Shown piece after piece: positions 1-8,986 of a DNA stretch of 61,399 nt. Under the pieces are notes generated by a model. That model made no database searches. It was not told the origin of the DNA and saw only the letters and a program-made list of their open reading frames with translations. Source of the stretch: Bacteroidota bacterium (lineage in GTDB: Bacteria; Bacteroidota; Bacteroidia; Chitinophagales; Chitinophagaceae). Position 1 is the stretch's first letter. Each line of letters opens with the position of its first letter. The position numbers and the translations under genes are program-made. Location of the stretch: contig JABDHF010000011.1 in NCBI GenBank assembly GCA_013285595.1, positions 1-61,399 of the forward strand, given 5' to 3'.

Positions 1-705
1 TTCTCGCCACCTACGGTTGCGGAGCTGGCACCGACAGGTAGCCAGGTAAACTTTTCGCTGAACGCCGAGCAAGGCTGGAACTACGAGGTGGGTACGCGCG
101 GCTATGCCTTACACCAGCGCTTGTTTTATGATGTCAGCATGTTCTATTTCAGCCTGCACGATGCTATAGTGCAGCGCCGCGATTCGCTGGGTGGCGATTA
201 TTATCTGAACGCCGGCTCTACTATGCAAAATGGCATTGAAGCCTATGTAAATTACAGGTTGTATAAAAACGATCAAAACCTCATTCGCACGTGGAATGTT
301 TATGGCAGCTATACCGGCTATCATTTCATCTACGACAAATTTGTGCAGCTGAAAAACGACTATTCTGGCAAACAAATGCCCGGCACCGCGCCTACAACGT
401 TGACTGCCGGTATCAGCCTGCAATCGAAGTATGGCATATACATTGACATCAACTATTTCTATAGCTCTAAAATAGCTATGGACGATGCTAACACCCAGTA
501 TGCCAACGCATATAGCCTGCTCGGTGCAAAGCTTGGCTGGCGCAGACAGTTTAAAAAGTATGGTTTTGATATATTCGCAGGAATTGATAATGCCCTTAAC
601 GAAAAATACAGCCTTGGCAACGACATTAACGCCGTTAACACACGCTACTACAATGCTGCACCGGGAGTAAATTACTTTGCTGGCTTATCTTTGAGTTATA
701 AATAG
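1..705 (+). CDS. TonB-dependent receptor, C-terminal part (5' truncated)
   Basis: The frame is open from base 1 to the stop at 705, so about 234 residues of the C-terminal end are present and the start lies outside the window. The segment has the alternating aromatic and polar strands of an outer-membrane barrel. It contains the typical NAEQGWNYEVGTRG turn at the start, LNAGSTMQNGIEAYVNYRL in the middle and a final strand ending FAGLSLSYK with a near-terminal aromatic pattern. The family imports siderophores, vitamins or glycans using TonB energy; the substrate cannot be told from this fragment. The PdxH-like gene follows 20 bases downstream on the same strand. Confidence 0.85.
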   Translation, partial: FSPPTVAELAPTGSQVNFSLNAEQGWNYEVGTRGYALHQRLFYDVSMFYFSLHDAIVQRRDSLGGDYYLNAGSTMQNGIEAYVNYRLYKNDQNLIRTWNVYGSYTGYHFIYDKFVQLKNDYSGKQMPGTAPTTLTAGISLQSKYGIYIDINYFYSSKIAMDDANTQYANAYSLLGAKLGWRRQFKKYGFDIFAGIDNALNEKYSLGNDINAVNTRYYNAAPGVNYFAGLSLSYK

Positions 706-725
706 CACTGATACAATTTACCAAT

Positions 726-1313
726 ATGACTGATCAATCTAATCCTTTCCTCGCATTTGAAGAAATGTATCAAGAAGAATTAAGGCAAAGTAAACTTAGG
801 CTCCCCTCGGCATGTTGTCTATCCACCATAGGGCTTGATGGTTATCCCAATGCGCGCTTCGTAGCGCTCAAAGAAATGAAAGACAATATTTTTATTGTTT
901 GCGGCTCGCTGGATTCCCGGAAAGGAATCGAAATAAGGCAGGATCCAAAAGTAGCACTTACTTTTTGGTGGACGGTAACAGAAAAGCAAATAAGGATACA
1001 GGGAGACGCAACACAAATATCTAAGATTGAGGCTGACCGATACTTTTACGAAAGAGAACGGGAAGCACAAATAGTTTCAACAATAAGCAAACAAGGAGAC
1101 GAGATAGAAAACATAGAGGAGCTAAACAACAAATACATACAGGAAGAGTTGCGCCTGAAAAACAATGATATTAAAAGGCCTGAAAACTGGGGCGGTTTTG
1201 CCATCAGTCCTTTGCGAATAGAATTCCTGGAGTTTAATACAAACCGCTTTCATAAAAGAACGGCTTTTCAAAAACAGGATGACACGTGGATAGTTAAACT
1301 ATTGCAGCCATAA
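726..1313 (+). CDS. pdxH: Pyridoxamine 5'-phosphate oxidase family protein (PdxH-like)
   Basis: A 195-residue protein slightly shorter than usual PdxH (about 210). It has the family pattern: NPFLAFEEMYQE near the N-terminus, ARFVALK and SRKGIEI for FMN binding, a W-x5-QIRIQG strand, and a C-terminal RPENWGG, IEF and NRFHKR block corresponding to the PLP-contacting end of PdxH. The family oxidises pyridoxine or pyridoxamine 5'-phosphate to PLP with FMN and oxygen in the cytoplasm. Several positions differ from textbook PdxH (for example EFLEF where EFWQG is common), so a related FMN oxidase is possible. It may be co-transcribed with the upstream receptor and ends at a hairpin shared with the convergent protease gene. 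Confidence 0.75.
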   Translation: MTDQSNPFLAFEEMYQEELRQSKLRLPSACCLSTIGLDGYPNARFVALKEMKDNIFIVCGSLDSRKGIEIRQDPKVALTFWWTVTEKQIRIQGDATQISKIEADRYFYEREREAQIVSTISKQGDEIENIEELNNKYIQEELRLKNNDIKRPENWGGFAISPLRIEFLEFNTNRFHKRTAFQKQDDTWIVKLLQP

Positions 1314-1319
1314 TATAAC

Positions 1320-1343
1320 AATGCCTCCAGTTACGGAGGCATT
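1320..1343. terminator. Hairpin between convergent genes
   Basis: A 9-bp perfect stem (AATGCCTCC / GGAGGCATT) with a 6-base loop lies between the convergent stops of the pdxH-like gene and the M16 protease. T-rich sequence follows a few bases later but there is no clean U-tract, so bidirectional termination is inferred from position and symmetry. Confidence 0.55.
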
Positions 1344-1364
1344 GGCAATTAAGATTGTTATTTA

Positions 1365-4187
1365 TTATGGTTCCGGGTACAGTACTGATACGAACTCATT
1401 TTTACCGTCAAACAGTCTTTTTGCAGTGGCTTGGATATCCGCTGGTGTCAGCTTGTTTACATAGGTTTCATACTGCAATGCGCGGTCTTTATCCCTGCCC
1501 CAGAACAGCACACTCTCCATCTTCTCTCTCCAGTAGCTGTTTTCTTTCACGCTGGTACGGTATTTCTCCAGCCACTGGCTTTTTACCTTGTCCAGGTCTT
1601 TAGCCTCAGGCCCACTATTCTTCAAGTTATTGATCTGTATGTTGGCGGCAGACAGCAGCGTATCCACGCTCTCAGGCCCACATGGCAGTTGCAGTTGTAT
1701 GCTGTAGCGCTCATACGGCTCTTTAGCCACAGCCCCTCTAAAACCACCACCGTATATCTTGCCCATTTTTTCGCGAAGGTTTTCGATTACTTTTATATTC
1801 AGCAGTTCCGCTACGGCTTGTGTTTTCAACGATAGGTCTTCAGAATAAGGTATTTCTCCTGAGTATATGGCCAGTATCAGGCTTTTCTGTTCTTTGCCCT
1901 TATAAAACTTCATGTTCTTTGTTCCCTTTACAGGCCGCACACCATTATCTCTAAATGCTCCTACTCTGCCGCTTTTAGGTATGCTGCCAAGGTAGGTCTC
2001 GATCAATGGGATAGCAGTCTCAGGCTTTATATTCCCTACTATAAAGAAGTGATAACCATCTGCCACGCCTATTTCGTCCTTGTATATTTTCATTACCCTG
2101 TCCAGGTCTATATTGTTAAAGTCGGTCTGTTTAGGTATCACCATTCTTGCGAGCGGATTGCTGTTGTACAATGTTTTAATAGAAGTATCTATAAATGCTG
2201 CCTGGGGATTAGACGACATAAAGGCAAGCATGGTCATCTGCTTTTCCTTGTAGGCTTTGAATAGCCCGGCGTCCTTTCGTGGCTGCATGATGGTAAGATA
2301 AGTAAGCTGCATCAGCGACTCAAAGTCCTTTACCGTGCTGCTGCCGCTTATCTCATCATCTATTTCGTCTATTTTTTCATCCACATCCGCTTTCTTTCCG
2401 GCCATCACCTTTTCCAGATCCGATGGGGTAAACGCGCCTATGCCCATAGCATCGATCACATCTGTGGCAAAGTGTACATTATCCCTGTCACCTATTCCGT
2501 AGCTGTTGGTTCCGCCCTGCTTGGTACCTTTCATTAATATTTCATCGCTCTTGAAGTCTGTTGCTTTTATGGTCACTTTTATGCCGTTGCTTAGTGTGTA
2601 GGTAGTGGCATCAAATCCGTCTTCTTTATTTTGTGATACTACTTTGCCCGGTGTTGGCGGCGTGTTCATCAGCGATGTCGCTACTTGCCTTTCTTCCTCT
2701 TTTTTCACTTCCTGCTTAAAGCCTTTATCTGTCATGGCCAGCAGTTGCTTATCATCTGGCAGTTTTACATCGGCTATATCGGGCGCCATTACCAGTGTAA
2801 AGGTGTTGGCATTAGCCATCCATTTTCTTGCTATCTCATTTACATCAGTCAGCGTTATTCCGGGCAGCAGTTTTTTATAGTATTCATTTTCATTAGTGAT
2901 GCCGGGGAATGGCTCATTATCTAAAAATGCACGTATGTATTCTTCCACGTAGTTCTTACTATCTGTGGTGTTGCGTTCATTAAAGGTCTTCTCTATGTTG
3001 CTCAGCATTTCTTTCCTGGCAAGCTCCAGTTCACGTGCGGTAAAGCCATATTTCTTTGCCTTCACCAGCTCGCCTGTAAGTGCATTGATCGCCTTTTCCG
3101 GGCCGTCGTTGCTAAACAATGCGTAAGCATTAAATGCTTCGTAGCCATGCACCAAATCTTCAGAGCCTACTCCCGCATATGGGAAGGGCGGGTTGTCGCC
3201 TTGCGAAAGGTCTGACAGGCGGCGGTTAAGCATTGCCTGTGCTATCTCTTTTACGAGGTCGTTCCTGTAGTCGCCCACTGTTACTGCGTCATGCTTTTTC
3301 ATGAATGGATAGGTGATCAGCAATACAGAATTGGTGGCTTCTTTGTCAGTTACTACCATAGCAGTAGGCATCTTGCGTGGCGTTACTTCCTGGTATTTGC
3401 GCACCCGTTCCGTTGCCGGGTTCTTAAGCTTTCCAAAATGCTGAACGATCATTTTCTTAGCCGTTTCGGGATCTATATCACCTACTACTACTACTGCCTG
3501 CAGGTCGGGCCGGTACCAGTCTTTGTAGTAGCTGCGGATGGTTTCGTACTTGAATGATTTAAGTATGGAATCCTTACCTATAGGCAGCCGGTCGGCATAC
3601 AAAGAGCCTTCAGCCAGCATAGGGAAGAATTTTTTGCGCATTCGATCTTCGGCGCCCTTGCCCAGGCGGCTTTCTTCCAGCACTACGCCACGCTCATCGT
3701 CTATATCTTTATCGGTAAGCAGTGCATTGTGCGCCCAGTCTTCTATTATCTGGAAACCCTTTTCTATGTTGCCGGGCTTATCAGTAGGTATGGGGAGTAT
3801 ATATACCGTTTGGTCGAAAGAGGTGTAGGCATTAAGGTCTGCACCAAACTGTACGCCTATAGACTGCAGGTAGCTTACAAGGTCATTCTTCTCAAAGTTT
3901 GTGGTGCCATTAAAGTTCATGTGCTCCATAAAGTGCGCCAGGCCCTGCTGCGCATCATTCTCCAATATGGAGCCGGCTTTTACTACAAGCCTTAGCTCCA
4001 CTTTGTTTTCAGGTTTCTTGTTATGGCGTATATAGTAAGTAAGGCCGTTATCCAACTTGCCGGTGATCACGTTTGGGTCGTGTGGTAATTTTGTGGTCAG
4101 GTCTTGTGCAGATACTATGCACGGTACACTAACCGCAACAGCCACCAGCGCTAAAGAACGCCGGATGAAAAAACGAAATGAACCCAT
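1365..4187 (-). CDS. M16 family zinc metalloprotease (pitrilysin-like, secreted)
   Basis: A 940-residue two-half M16 peptidase. The N-terminal half has the inverted zinc motif HFMEH (about residues 85-89), followed by the distal glutamate region ERGVVLEE, so it should be the catalytic half. The C-terminal half lacks HxxEH, as expected for the structural partner half. I chose ATG 4187 because it begins a good signal peptide (basic FIRR, hydrophobic stretch, cleavage near VSAQ); an upstream TTG at 4205 would only add six residues. It probably degrades peptides in the periplasm or at the surface. It is monocistronic, divergent from glmM and convergent with pdxH. The substrate is unknown. Confidence 0.9.
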   Translation of the reverse strand: MGSFRFFIRRSLALVAVAVSVPCIVSAQDLTTKLPHDPNVITGKLDNGLTYYIRHNKKPENKVELRLVVKAGSILENDAQQGLAHFMEHMNFNGTTNFEKNDLVSYLQSIGVQFGADLNAYTSFDQTVYILPIPTDKPGNIEKGFQIIEDWAHNALLTDKDIDDERGVVLEESRLGKGAEDRMRKKFFPMLAEGSLYADRLPIGKDSILKSFKYETIRSYYKDWYRPDLQAVVVVGDIDPETAKKMIVQHFGKLKNPATERVRKYQEVTPRKMPTAMVVTDKEATNSVLLITYPFMKKHDAVTVGDYRNDLVKEIAQAMLNRRLSDLSQGDNPPFPYAGVGSEDLVHGYEAFNAYALFSNDGPEKAINALTGELVKAKKYGFTARELELARKEMLSNIEKTFNERNTTDSKNYVEEYIRAFLDNEPFPGITNENEYYKKLLPGITLTDVNEIARKWMANANTFTLVMAPDIADVKLPDDKQLLAMTDKGFKQEVKKEEERQVATSLMNTPPTPGKVVSQNKEDGFDATTYTLSNGIKVTIKATDFKSDEILMKGTKQGGTNSYGIGDRDNVHFATDVIDAMGIGAFTPSDLEKVMAGKKADVDEKIDEIDDEISGSSTVKDFESLMQLTYLTIMQPRKDAGLFKAYKEKQMTMLAFMSSNPQAAFIDTSIKTLYNSNPLARMVIPKQTDFNNIDLDRVMKIYKDEIGVADGYHFFIVGNIKPETAIPLIETYLGSIPKSGRVGAFRDNGVRPVKGTKNMKFYKGKEQKSLILAIYSGEIPYSEDLSLKTQAVAELLNIKVIENLREKMGKIYGGGFRGAVAKEPYERYSIQLQLPCGPESVDTLLSAANIQINNLKNSGPEAKDLDKVKSQWLEKYRTSVKENSYWREKMESVLFWGRDKDRALQYETYVNKLTPADIQATAKRLFDGKNEFVSVLYPEP

Positions 4188-4325
4188 ATTTTTTATTTTC
4201 TGCAAAGTAATTTGAAAATCTTGTTTTACATATCGCTTTATGAAATTATTAAGGCCAAAAAAATGTTATATTCAATGGCGGGCTTTTTTAGCTAATTGTC
4301 ATTTATTGAATACAGCACTGACGCC

Positions 4326-4356
4326 TTTGCATGCAACTTTTTTAATAATACCTTCG
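4326..4356 (+). promoter_or_regulatory. Bacteroidota-type promoter of glmM
   Basis: TTTG at 4326-4329 is followed by exactly 19 bases and then TACCTTCG at 4349-4356, one mismatch from the TAnnTTTG -7 box used by the primary sigma factor of Bacteroidota. The glmM ATG is 17 bases downstream of the box. Confidence 0.6.
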
Positions 4357-4372
4357 CAAAAGAAACATACTT

Positions 4373-5767
4373 ATGGCACTTATAAAATCTATTTCGGGCA
4401 TCAGGGGCACTATTGGCGGCAAGCCGGGCAAAAGCCTTACACCTATTGATATTGTTAAGTTTACTACTGCATATGGTGCGTGGGTAGCAGAACAGGGCAG
4501 TAACAAGAAGATCATCATAGGGCGCGATGGACGTATTTCCGGCGGCATGGTACGCGACCTGGTGGCGGCAACATTGCAAAGCATAGGCTGCAGCGTGGTA
4601 GACCTGGGGCTGAGCACTACGCCTACTGTAGAGATGGCGGTGAAGATGGAAAATGCAGGGGGCGGCATCATACTTACGGCCAGCCATAACCCCAGGGAAT
4701 GGAATGCGCTGAAGCTGCTGAATAAAGATGGTGAATTCCTGAATGCAGCTGAAGGCCAGTGGATACTGGACTATGCTGAAAAAACAGAGCCCGCCTATGC
4801 CGAGATCAATAAGCTAGGCACCATAAAGCAAGACGATACTTACATACAGAAACACATAGATGCTATAATAGCCCACCCGCTGGTAGATGTGGCGGCCATT
4901 AAGAAGATGAATTTTAAAGTGGTGGTAGATGCGGTGAACTCTACCGGCGCTATTGCGGTGCCGCAGGTGCTTAATGCGCTTGGCGTAACCGACGTGACGG
5001 TGATCAATGAAGAGGTGAACGGCCACTTTGCGCACAACCCTGAGCCGCTGCCGGAAAACCTGGTAGAGCTTTGCTCTGTAGTAAAGAAAAGCAACGCCAC
5101 CCTGGGCATAGCTGTAGACCCTGATGTAGACAGGCTTTGCTTTGTATGCGATGATGGCAGCCTTTTTGGCGAGGAGTATACACTGGTAGCTATAGCCGAC
5201 TATATACTCTCTAATAAAAAAGGCAATACAGTATCGAACCTTTCCTCTACCCGCGCCCTGCGCGATGTGACCGAGAAGCATGGCGGGCAGTACTTCCCAA
5301 GTGCAGTAGGCGAGGTAAATGTGGTGAAGAAAATGAAAGAGGTAAACGCCGTAATAGGTGGTGAGGGCAACGGAGGTGTAATAGTGCCCGAGCTACACTA
5401 CGGCCGGGACGCACTCATAGGGATTGCCCTTTTCCTAACGCACCTTGCAAAATCGGGCAAGACCGTTAGAGCACTGCGTAACACTTATCCTGACTACTTT
5501 ATCTCTAAGAATAAAATAGAGCTGGATGAAGATGTGAATGTGAAAAAGATATTTGAAGAGATAAAAGAGAAGTACAAAAGGCAACCCATAAATACAGAAG
5601 ATGGCCTACGCATAGACTTCGATAGTGACTGGGTGCATCTGCGGACATCTAATACCGAACCTATCATCCGTATTTACTCAGAAAGTGGCACGGAGACAAC
5701 TGCCAATAATATAGCTAAGCGCATAATGGCAGATATCAGGGAGATGATGCTAAACCCCAACCTCTAA
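4373..5767 (+). CDS. glmM: Phosphoglucosamine mutase / phosphohexomutase
   Basis: A 464-residue alpha-D-phosphohexomutase. Seen in order: the phosphoserine loop TASHNPREWNALK (Ser about 104), the metal loop DPDVDRL (Asp about 249, 251, 253), the sugar-binding loop GGEGNGGVI, and the C-terminal phosphate loop RTSNTEPIIR. GlmM converts glucosamine-6-phosphate to glucosamine-1-phosphate for UDP-GlcNAc, peptidoglycan and LPS. The metal loop is DPDVDR rather than the DGDGDR of classical GlmM, so phosphomannomutase or phosphoglucomutase activity cannot be excluded. The last codons (NPNL and stop) lie inside a dispersed palindromic repeat that opens the tandem array downstream. Confidence 0.85.
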   Translation: MALIKSISGIRGTIGGKPGKSLTPIDIVKFTTAYGAWVAEQGSNKKIIIGRDGRISGGMVRDLVAATLQSIGCSVVDLGLSTTPTVEMAVKMENAGGGIILTASHNPREWNALKLLNKDGEFLNAAEGQWILDYAEKTEPAYAEINKLGTIKQDDTYIQKHIDAIIAHPLVDVAAIKKMNFKVVVDAVNSTGAIAVPQVLNALGVTDVTVINEEVNGHFAHNPEPLPENLVELCSVVKKSNATLGIAVDPDVDRLCFVCDDGSLFGEEYTLVAIADYILSNKKGNTVSNLSSTRALRDVTEKHGGQYFPSAVGEVNVVKKMKEVNAVIGGEGNGGVIVPELHYGRDALIGIALFLTHLAKSGKTVRALRNTYPDYFISKNKIELDEDVNVKKIFEEIKEKYKRQPINTEDGLRIDFDSDWVHLRTSNTEPIIRIYSESGTETTANNIAKRIMADIREMMLNPNL

Positions 5768-6275
5768 AGGGGCTTTCCCATGTAATGTACCTGCCTGAAA
5801 AACAAAAGCCTTGCCTGGCGCGGGTTTTAGTACGTTTTTGGGGGAGCGGAACCCTATGTTTTTATGTTTATTATCTCCCCAGTTAATGCGACGCATACAC
5901 CCAGAGTAAATATAGATGGCCGTCTTTAGAGGAAAAACTACACTCCAAAAACTTAAAAGAGTTTTCTCATATTCTGCACCTAGCTGAAAGACAAAAGCCT
6001 TGCCTGGCGCGGGTTTTAGTACGTTTTTGGGGGAGCGGAACCCTGTATTTTATGTTTATTATCTCCCCAGTTAATGCGACGCATACACCCAGAGTAAATA
6101 TAGATGGCCGTCTTTAGAGGAAAAACTACACTCCAAAAACCTAAAAGGGTTTGCTTATATTCTGCACCTAGCTGAAAAACAGAAGTTTTGCCTGGCGCGG
6201 GTTTTAGTACGTTTTTGGGGGAGCGGAACCCTATGGTTTTATGTTTATTATCCTCCCTAGTTAACGCCAGATAAC
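5752..6275. repeat. Tandem array of about 189-bp units (2.8 copies)
   Basis: The block TTGCCTGGCGCGGGTTTTAG recurs at 5811, 6000 and 6188, giving periods of 189 and 188 bases. Each unit holds a degenerate palindrome like AAACCTAAAAGGGTTT, then CTGCACCTAGCTGAA, the TGGCGCGGG block, TTTTTGGGGGAGCGGAACCC, and a segment around ATGCGACGCATACACCC. The first unit starts inside the glmM stop region and the third ends near 6275. This explains most of the 574 bases between glmM and the next gene. No convincing gene lies here; minus-strand open frames through the repeats share repeated peptide text and look incidental. Confidence 0.85.
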
Positions 6276-6341
6276 CACCGTTTATTACTGATATTACATA
6301 GAAAATAATTGGGTGCATAGTAGTACTTTTACAAAGACCGG

Positions 6342-6773
6342 TTATAGCTTTCCGTTGTCGAGGGGCTTATTATCGTCTGCAGCTTTTTGCCTGTTGAGTT
6401 TCTTTTCGTTGAGGTCTGTGATCAGGCGTTCCTCTTTGATGTCCAACCGTATCAATCCGAACAGGCTCATATATACATTGGCTATCCAGACGAGCGCAAA
6501 ACCGGCTATGATATACCCACGCCAGTCGTCGATGAGTAGCTTGTAGCCGGTAAGCGCCAGCATTATAGCAGTTACGTAATGGCTAAAGCAATATTCGCAG
6601 GTAAAGAGGTAGAAGAATTTACGGCCAAGAATGGTCTTACGGGTTTTGCTGCACCGGATGCAGTATTCCCGTGGCTCGCGAAATACTTCTTCGTGGGTCA
6701 CCGTCCAGGCAATACATGCTATAGGTATTGCAAGCACAAAAAGCCATATTAGCTGTATACCGAGGGGCTGCAT
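6342..6773 (-). CDS. Small membrane protein with paired CxxC motifs
   Basis: A 143-residue protein with a hydrophobic N-terminal segment (about 5-25) and two more hydrophobic segments around residues 65-105. Two cysteine pairs, YCIRC and TCEYC, are spaced by about 20 residues between the first and second membrane segments and could form a zinc ribbon or a redox site. The C-terminus is charged and probably cytoplasmic. I do not recognise a named family. It is the most downstream of four minus-strand genes of unknown function (8864-6342), and a paired-hairpin repeat lies upstream. Function unknown. Confidence 0.65.
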   Translation of the reverse strand: MQPLGIQLIWLFVLAIPIACIAWTVTHEEVFREPREYCIRCSKTRKTILGRKFFYLFTCEYCFSHYVTAIMLALTGYKLLIDDWRGYIIAGFALVWIANVYMSLFGLIRLDIKEERLITDLNEKKLNRQKAADDNKPLDNGKL

Positions 6774-6849
6774 GGGATAAAAGTAGTGCTTTAGCCGTAA
6801 AAGGCAAGGCTTATACTATTTAGACATTTAAAACACACTCATCTTGAAT

Positions 6850-6920
6850 TTTGGCTAAAGCCGCCATTATTACTCATTCTTCCCGGCCTAATGGCCAGAG
6901 CTATTAATTTTATTGGTATT
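6850..6920. repeat. Paired-hairpin dispersed repeat, copy 1
   Basis: A small palindrome GGCTAAAGCC is followed after about 20 bases by a second palindromic block CCGGCCTAATGGCC and an AT-rich tail. The same architecture with the same spacing, but different stem bases in the second hairpin, recurs at 10250-10318. This suggests a REP-like dispersed element rather than a terminator. Confidence 0.5.
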
Positions 6921-6937
6921 TCCCATGCATAATTGTT

Positions 6938-7120
6938 TTATTGCTGTTTTTTGGTCATGCCGTTCAAAATAAAAAGCACACCTACCAGCATCCAGATTGC
7001 ACAGCCAATTTCTGCAAAAAGAAGATTACTACTGCCAGCATTACCAGAGACCAGCACATACATTTTCGCCATGCCACCCAGCAGGAATGCCAGGCCCACT
7101 ATCATTCTCCAGTTGATCAT
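6938..7120 (-). CDS. Small two-TM membrane protein
   Basis: A 60-residue protein starting at ATG 7120 (MINWRMIVGLAFLLGG). It is essentially two hydrophobic helices joined by a short loop (VSGNAGSSNL), with a lysine-rich end (GMTKKQQ). The start is favoured over upstream in-frame codons because a perfect TACATTTG box sits just 7 bases before it. I recognise no family. It lies between two minus-strand genes, 48 bases after the stop of the coiled-coil protein gene. Confidence 0.6.
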   Translation of the reverse strand: MINWRMIVGLAFLLGGMAKMYVLVSGNAGSSNLLFAEIGCAIWMLVGVLFILNGMTKKQQ

Positions 7121-7127
7121 ACGGCTG

Positions 7128-7135
7128 CAAATGTA
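7128..7135 (-). promoter_or_regulatory. -7 promoter box, near-leaderless
   Basis: On the minus strand TACATTTG (perfect TAnnTTTG) ends 7 bases before ATG 7120. Transcription starting a few bases after the box would give an mRNA with almost no leader. The -33 element is weak. Confidence 0.5.
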
Positions 7136-7168
7136 GTTATTAAAAACTGAGTGGGCGGACATGCCCAC

Positions 7169-8362
7169 TTACATCACCTTGTACATTTGAGTGGCAGCAT
7201 GCACATATTGCGCGGGTTCAAAGGCATCATCGAATGTAGATCTCAGCTGCTCCAGCTTTTCATCAAGCACAGTTACGTGGTCACCTATCTGTTTATTGCT
7301 TTTATACCGCTCTATGAGTTTGGTGTACTTATCTATATGGTGTTTTATATGGTACGTAATATCTCCGTATTTCACTTTTATAGACTGTACGTCCATCAAC
7401 TGGCAGTAAATGTTCTCTTTCCAGTTTTTAGGGTCTTGTTTTTTCATTTCCAACACATAGCCGGCGGCTTTGCGGCGCAGCATGGTGAGGTATTCGTAGC
7501 GTTTGCTGGCGTCGCTCTGGCGGGTAAAGCCAAGGGTAATTTCGCAGCGGTCCATACTCAGCATGCGCAGATTGCGGTTTAGCGCGGTGTCGTAGTACAC
7601 CTGCATCTCTTCCAGCGATTGCGTGATACCGTCCCACTCGTTTTCTACCAGGCTTTTGTCGGTAGTAAACTGGCTCAGGGCTGTAGTTATGGCGAACATT
7701 TTCTCAGCTTCTTTTTTCAGGTCGCGTTTGTTGTGGCCGATACTATTTACATAGTCTGCCATACCTGAAAAAAGCAACTGCGAATAGGCGCCAACCAGAG
7801 GCACACCAAATGTTATGTTGCCTGTAGCCTGTACAATTTCGCCTACTTCTTTTTGTGTAGCATTGTGCTCTTTTACTTTTTCAATATAGACTTTAAATTT
7901 ATCAAAGCCCGACCGAAAACCTTCGTAGTTTTCGGGGTTACCGGTTTCTGTAAGCGTGTTGAAAAAGTCTTTTGTGGCGTGAAACAGGATGAGCGGCTTT
8001 ATTTCCCTGTCCATAGATACAAGATTTATAAGCGCCGACTGGTAGTTGGCTTCGTACACATTGATCTCGTTTTGCTCTACTGCTTTTTGTTTCTCTTCCA
8101 GTATCTGCACGCGTTCTACGAGCTTGTCAATACGCTCCCGGGGATTGCCCGTAAGCTTTATTACACTATCCAGTTTGCCAACACGTCCGTCAAGCTTTAC
8201 GATAGTAGAGTCGAGCACTTTATTTTTCTTGTCGAGGTTTTGTTGTATGTCGTTCAGTATTTTTTCTCTTATGTTTTTTTCGGTAAGGGTGGTATCTGTT
8301 ATTTCGGCACGCCCATGCAGCATAAAGCATACAAGCACCGAGGTGATGGCCAGTTTTTTCAT
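7169..8362 (-). CDS. Secreted coiled-coil protein of unknown function
   Basis: A 397-residue protein from ATG 8362. The N-terminus MKKLAITSVLVCFMLHGRAE is a clear signal peptide. Residues about 30-100 are heptad-rich and charged (LDKKNKVLDSTIVKLDGRVGK), predicting a coiled coil. The remainder is mostly helical, with a glycine-containing hydrophobic stretch in the middle (TFGVPLVGAYSQLLFSGMAD). No catalytic motif is evident. It probably sits in the periplasm or outer envelope. It belongs to a minus-strand run of small envelope proteins, and I cannot assign a family. Confidence 0.7.
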   Translation of the reverse strand: MKKLAITSVLVCFMLHGRAEITDTTLTEKNIREKILNDIQQNLDKKNKVLDSTIVKLDGRVGKLDSVIKLTGNPRERIDKLVERVQILEEKQKAVEQNEINVYEANYQSALINLVSMDREIKPLILFHATKDFFNTLTETGNPENYEGFRSGFDKFKVYIEKVKEHNATQKEVGEIVQATGNITFGVPLVGAYSQLLFSGMADYVNSIGHNKRDLKKEAEKMFAITTALSQFTTDKSLVENEWDGITQSLEEMQVYYDTALNRNLRMLSMDRCEITLGFTRQSDASKRYEYLTMLRRKAAGYVLEMKKQDPKNWKENIYCQLMDVQSIKVKYGDITYHIKHHIDKYTKLIERYKSNKQIGDHVTVLDEKLEQLRSTFDDAFEPAQYVHAATQMYKVM

Positions 8363-8492
8363 AATTATATATTTAGCTTCAGCCCACACCAATTGGTGTA
8401 TGGCAAATTAGCAGATGAGCAAAGATGTTTTACGCAATCAAAAAATGGAACTTATATTATGGAGTTAGCTCAAGACTTAATGGAGCCGGGTA

Positions 8493-8864
8493 TTATGCAG
8501 CAGGTTTAATGGAAACTTGTGGCGGGCCACGCAATGCGAGCAAGAAATGAAGGCTGGAGGAAACAAAAGACGGATAATAGACTATAGGAAATGGCTTTGT
8601 GGCGGGAGAGGAACTGACCACCATGGGGACGTGGGGAACATTGTAATAATATTCACCGCCAATGTAGCGCACTTTAATCCAATCTTTTTTTATGGATGGG
8701 TAATTAACAGTGGTTCCGGGGCCTTTACTATTTACAGATGAGTGAGCCGCGATATTACAGATGGGGAAAGTGGTGGGCATAAATGCCCTACCCTCGCGGT
8801 TGCTGCTGAAAAACAGCAGCAACATAATAAGCACTACGCCAGCTGCACTTTTTATCCGGGCCAT
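8493..8864 (-). CDS. Small putative secreted protein
   Basis: A 123-residue frame that begins with a plausible signal peptide (MARIKSAAGVVLIMLLLFF, cleavage near GRA) and continues with a Ser/Pro/Tyr-rich low-conservation region. There is no recognisable domain. It is divergent from the Ldh2-type dehydrogenase gene and 130 bases upstream of the coiled-coil protein on the same strand. The good export signal is the main support; it could still be a chance frame. Confidence 0.4.
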   Translation of the reverse strand: MARIKSAAGVVLIMLLLFFSSNREGRAFMPTTFPICNIAAHSSVNSKGPGTTVNYPSIKKDWIKVRYIGGEYYYNVPHVPMVVSSSPATKPFPIVYYPSFVSSSLHFLLALRGPPQVSIKPAA

Positions 8865-8986
8865 TAAATACGCTTGTAATGTAAAAGTATATAGTTGTGA
8901 TGGGATGGTAATTAACAGAATTGTTAATATTCGCCGGCTTCCCGGACCTTAGAAAGGTAAAAGCATTTCGCCTTATCTTGTGGCCC

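Noticed and set aside
5752-6275. CRISPR array
   Set aside because: Units are about 189 bases and nearly identical throughout, with no short repeat and unique spacer structure, and no cas genes are near.
6016-6318. 100-residue minus-strand frame
   Set aside because: It runs through the 189-bp tandem units, its peptide text is the translated repeat, and it has no start context or domain.
7853-8509. 218-residue plus-strand frame
   Set aside because: It lies antisense to the coiled-coil protein, with Phe/Tyr/Cys-rich text typical of a shadow frame.
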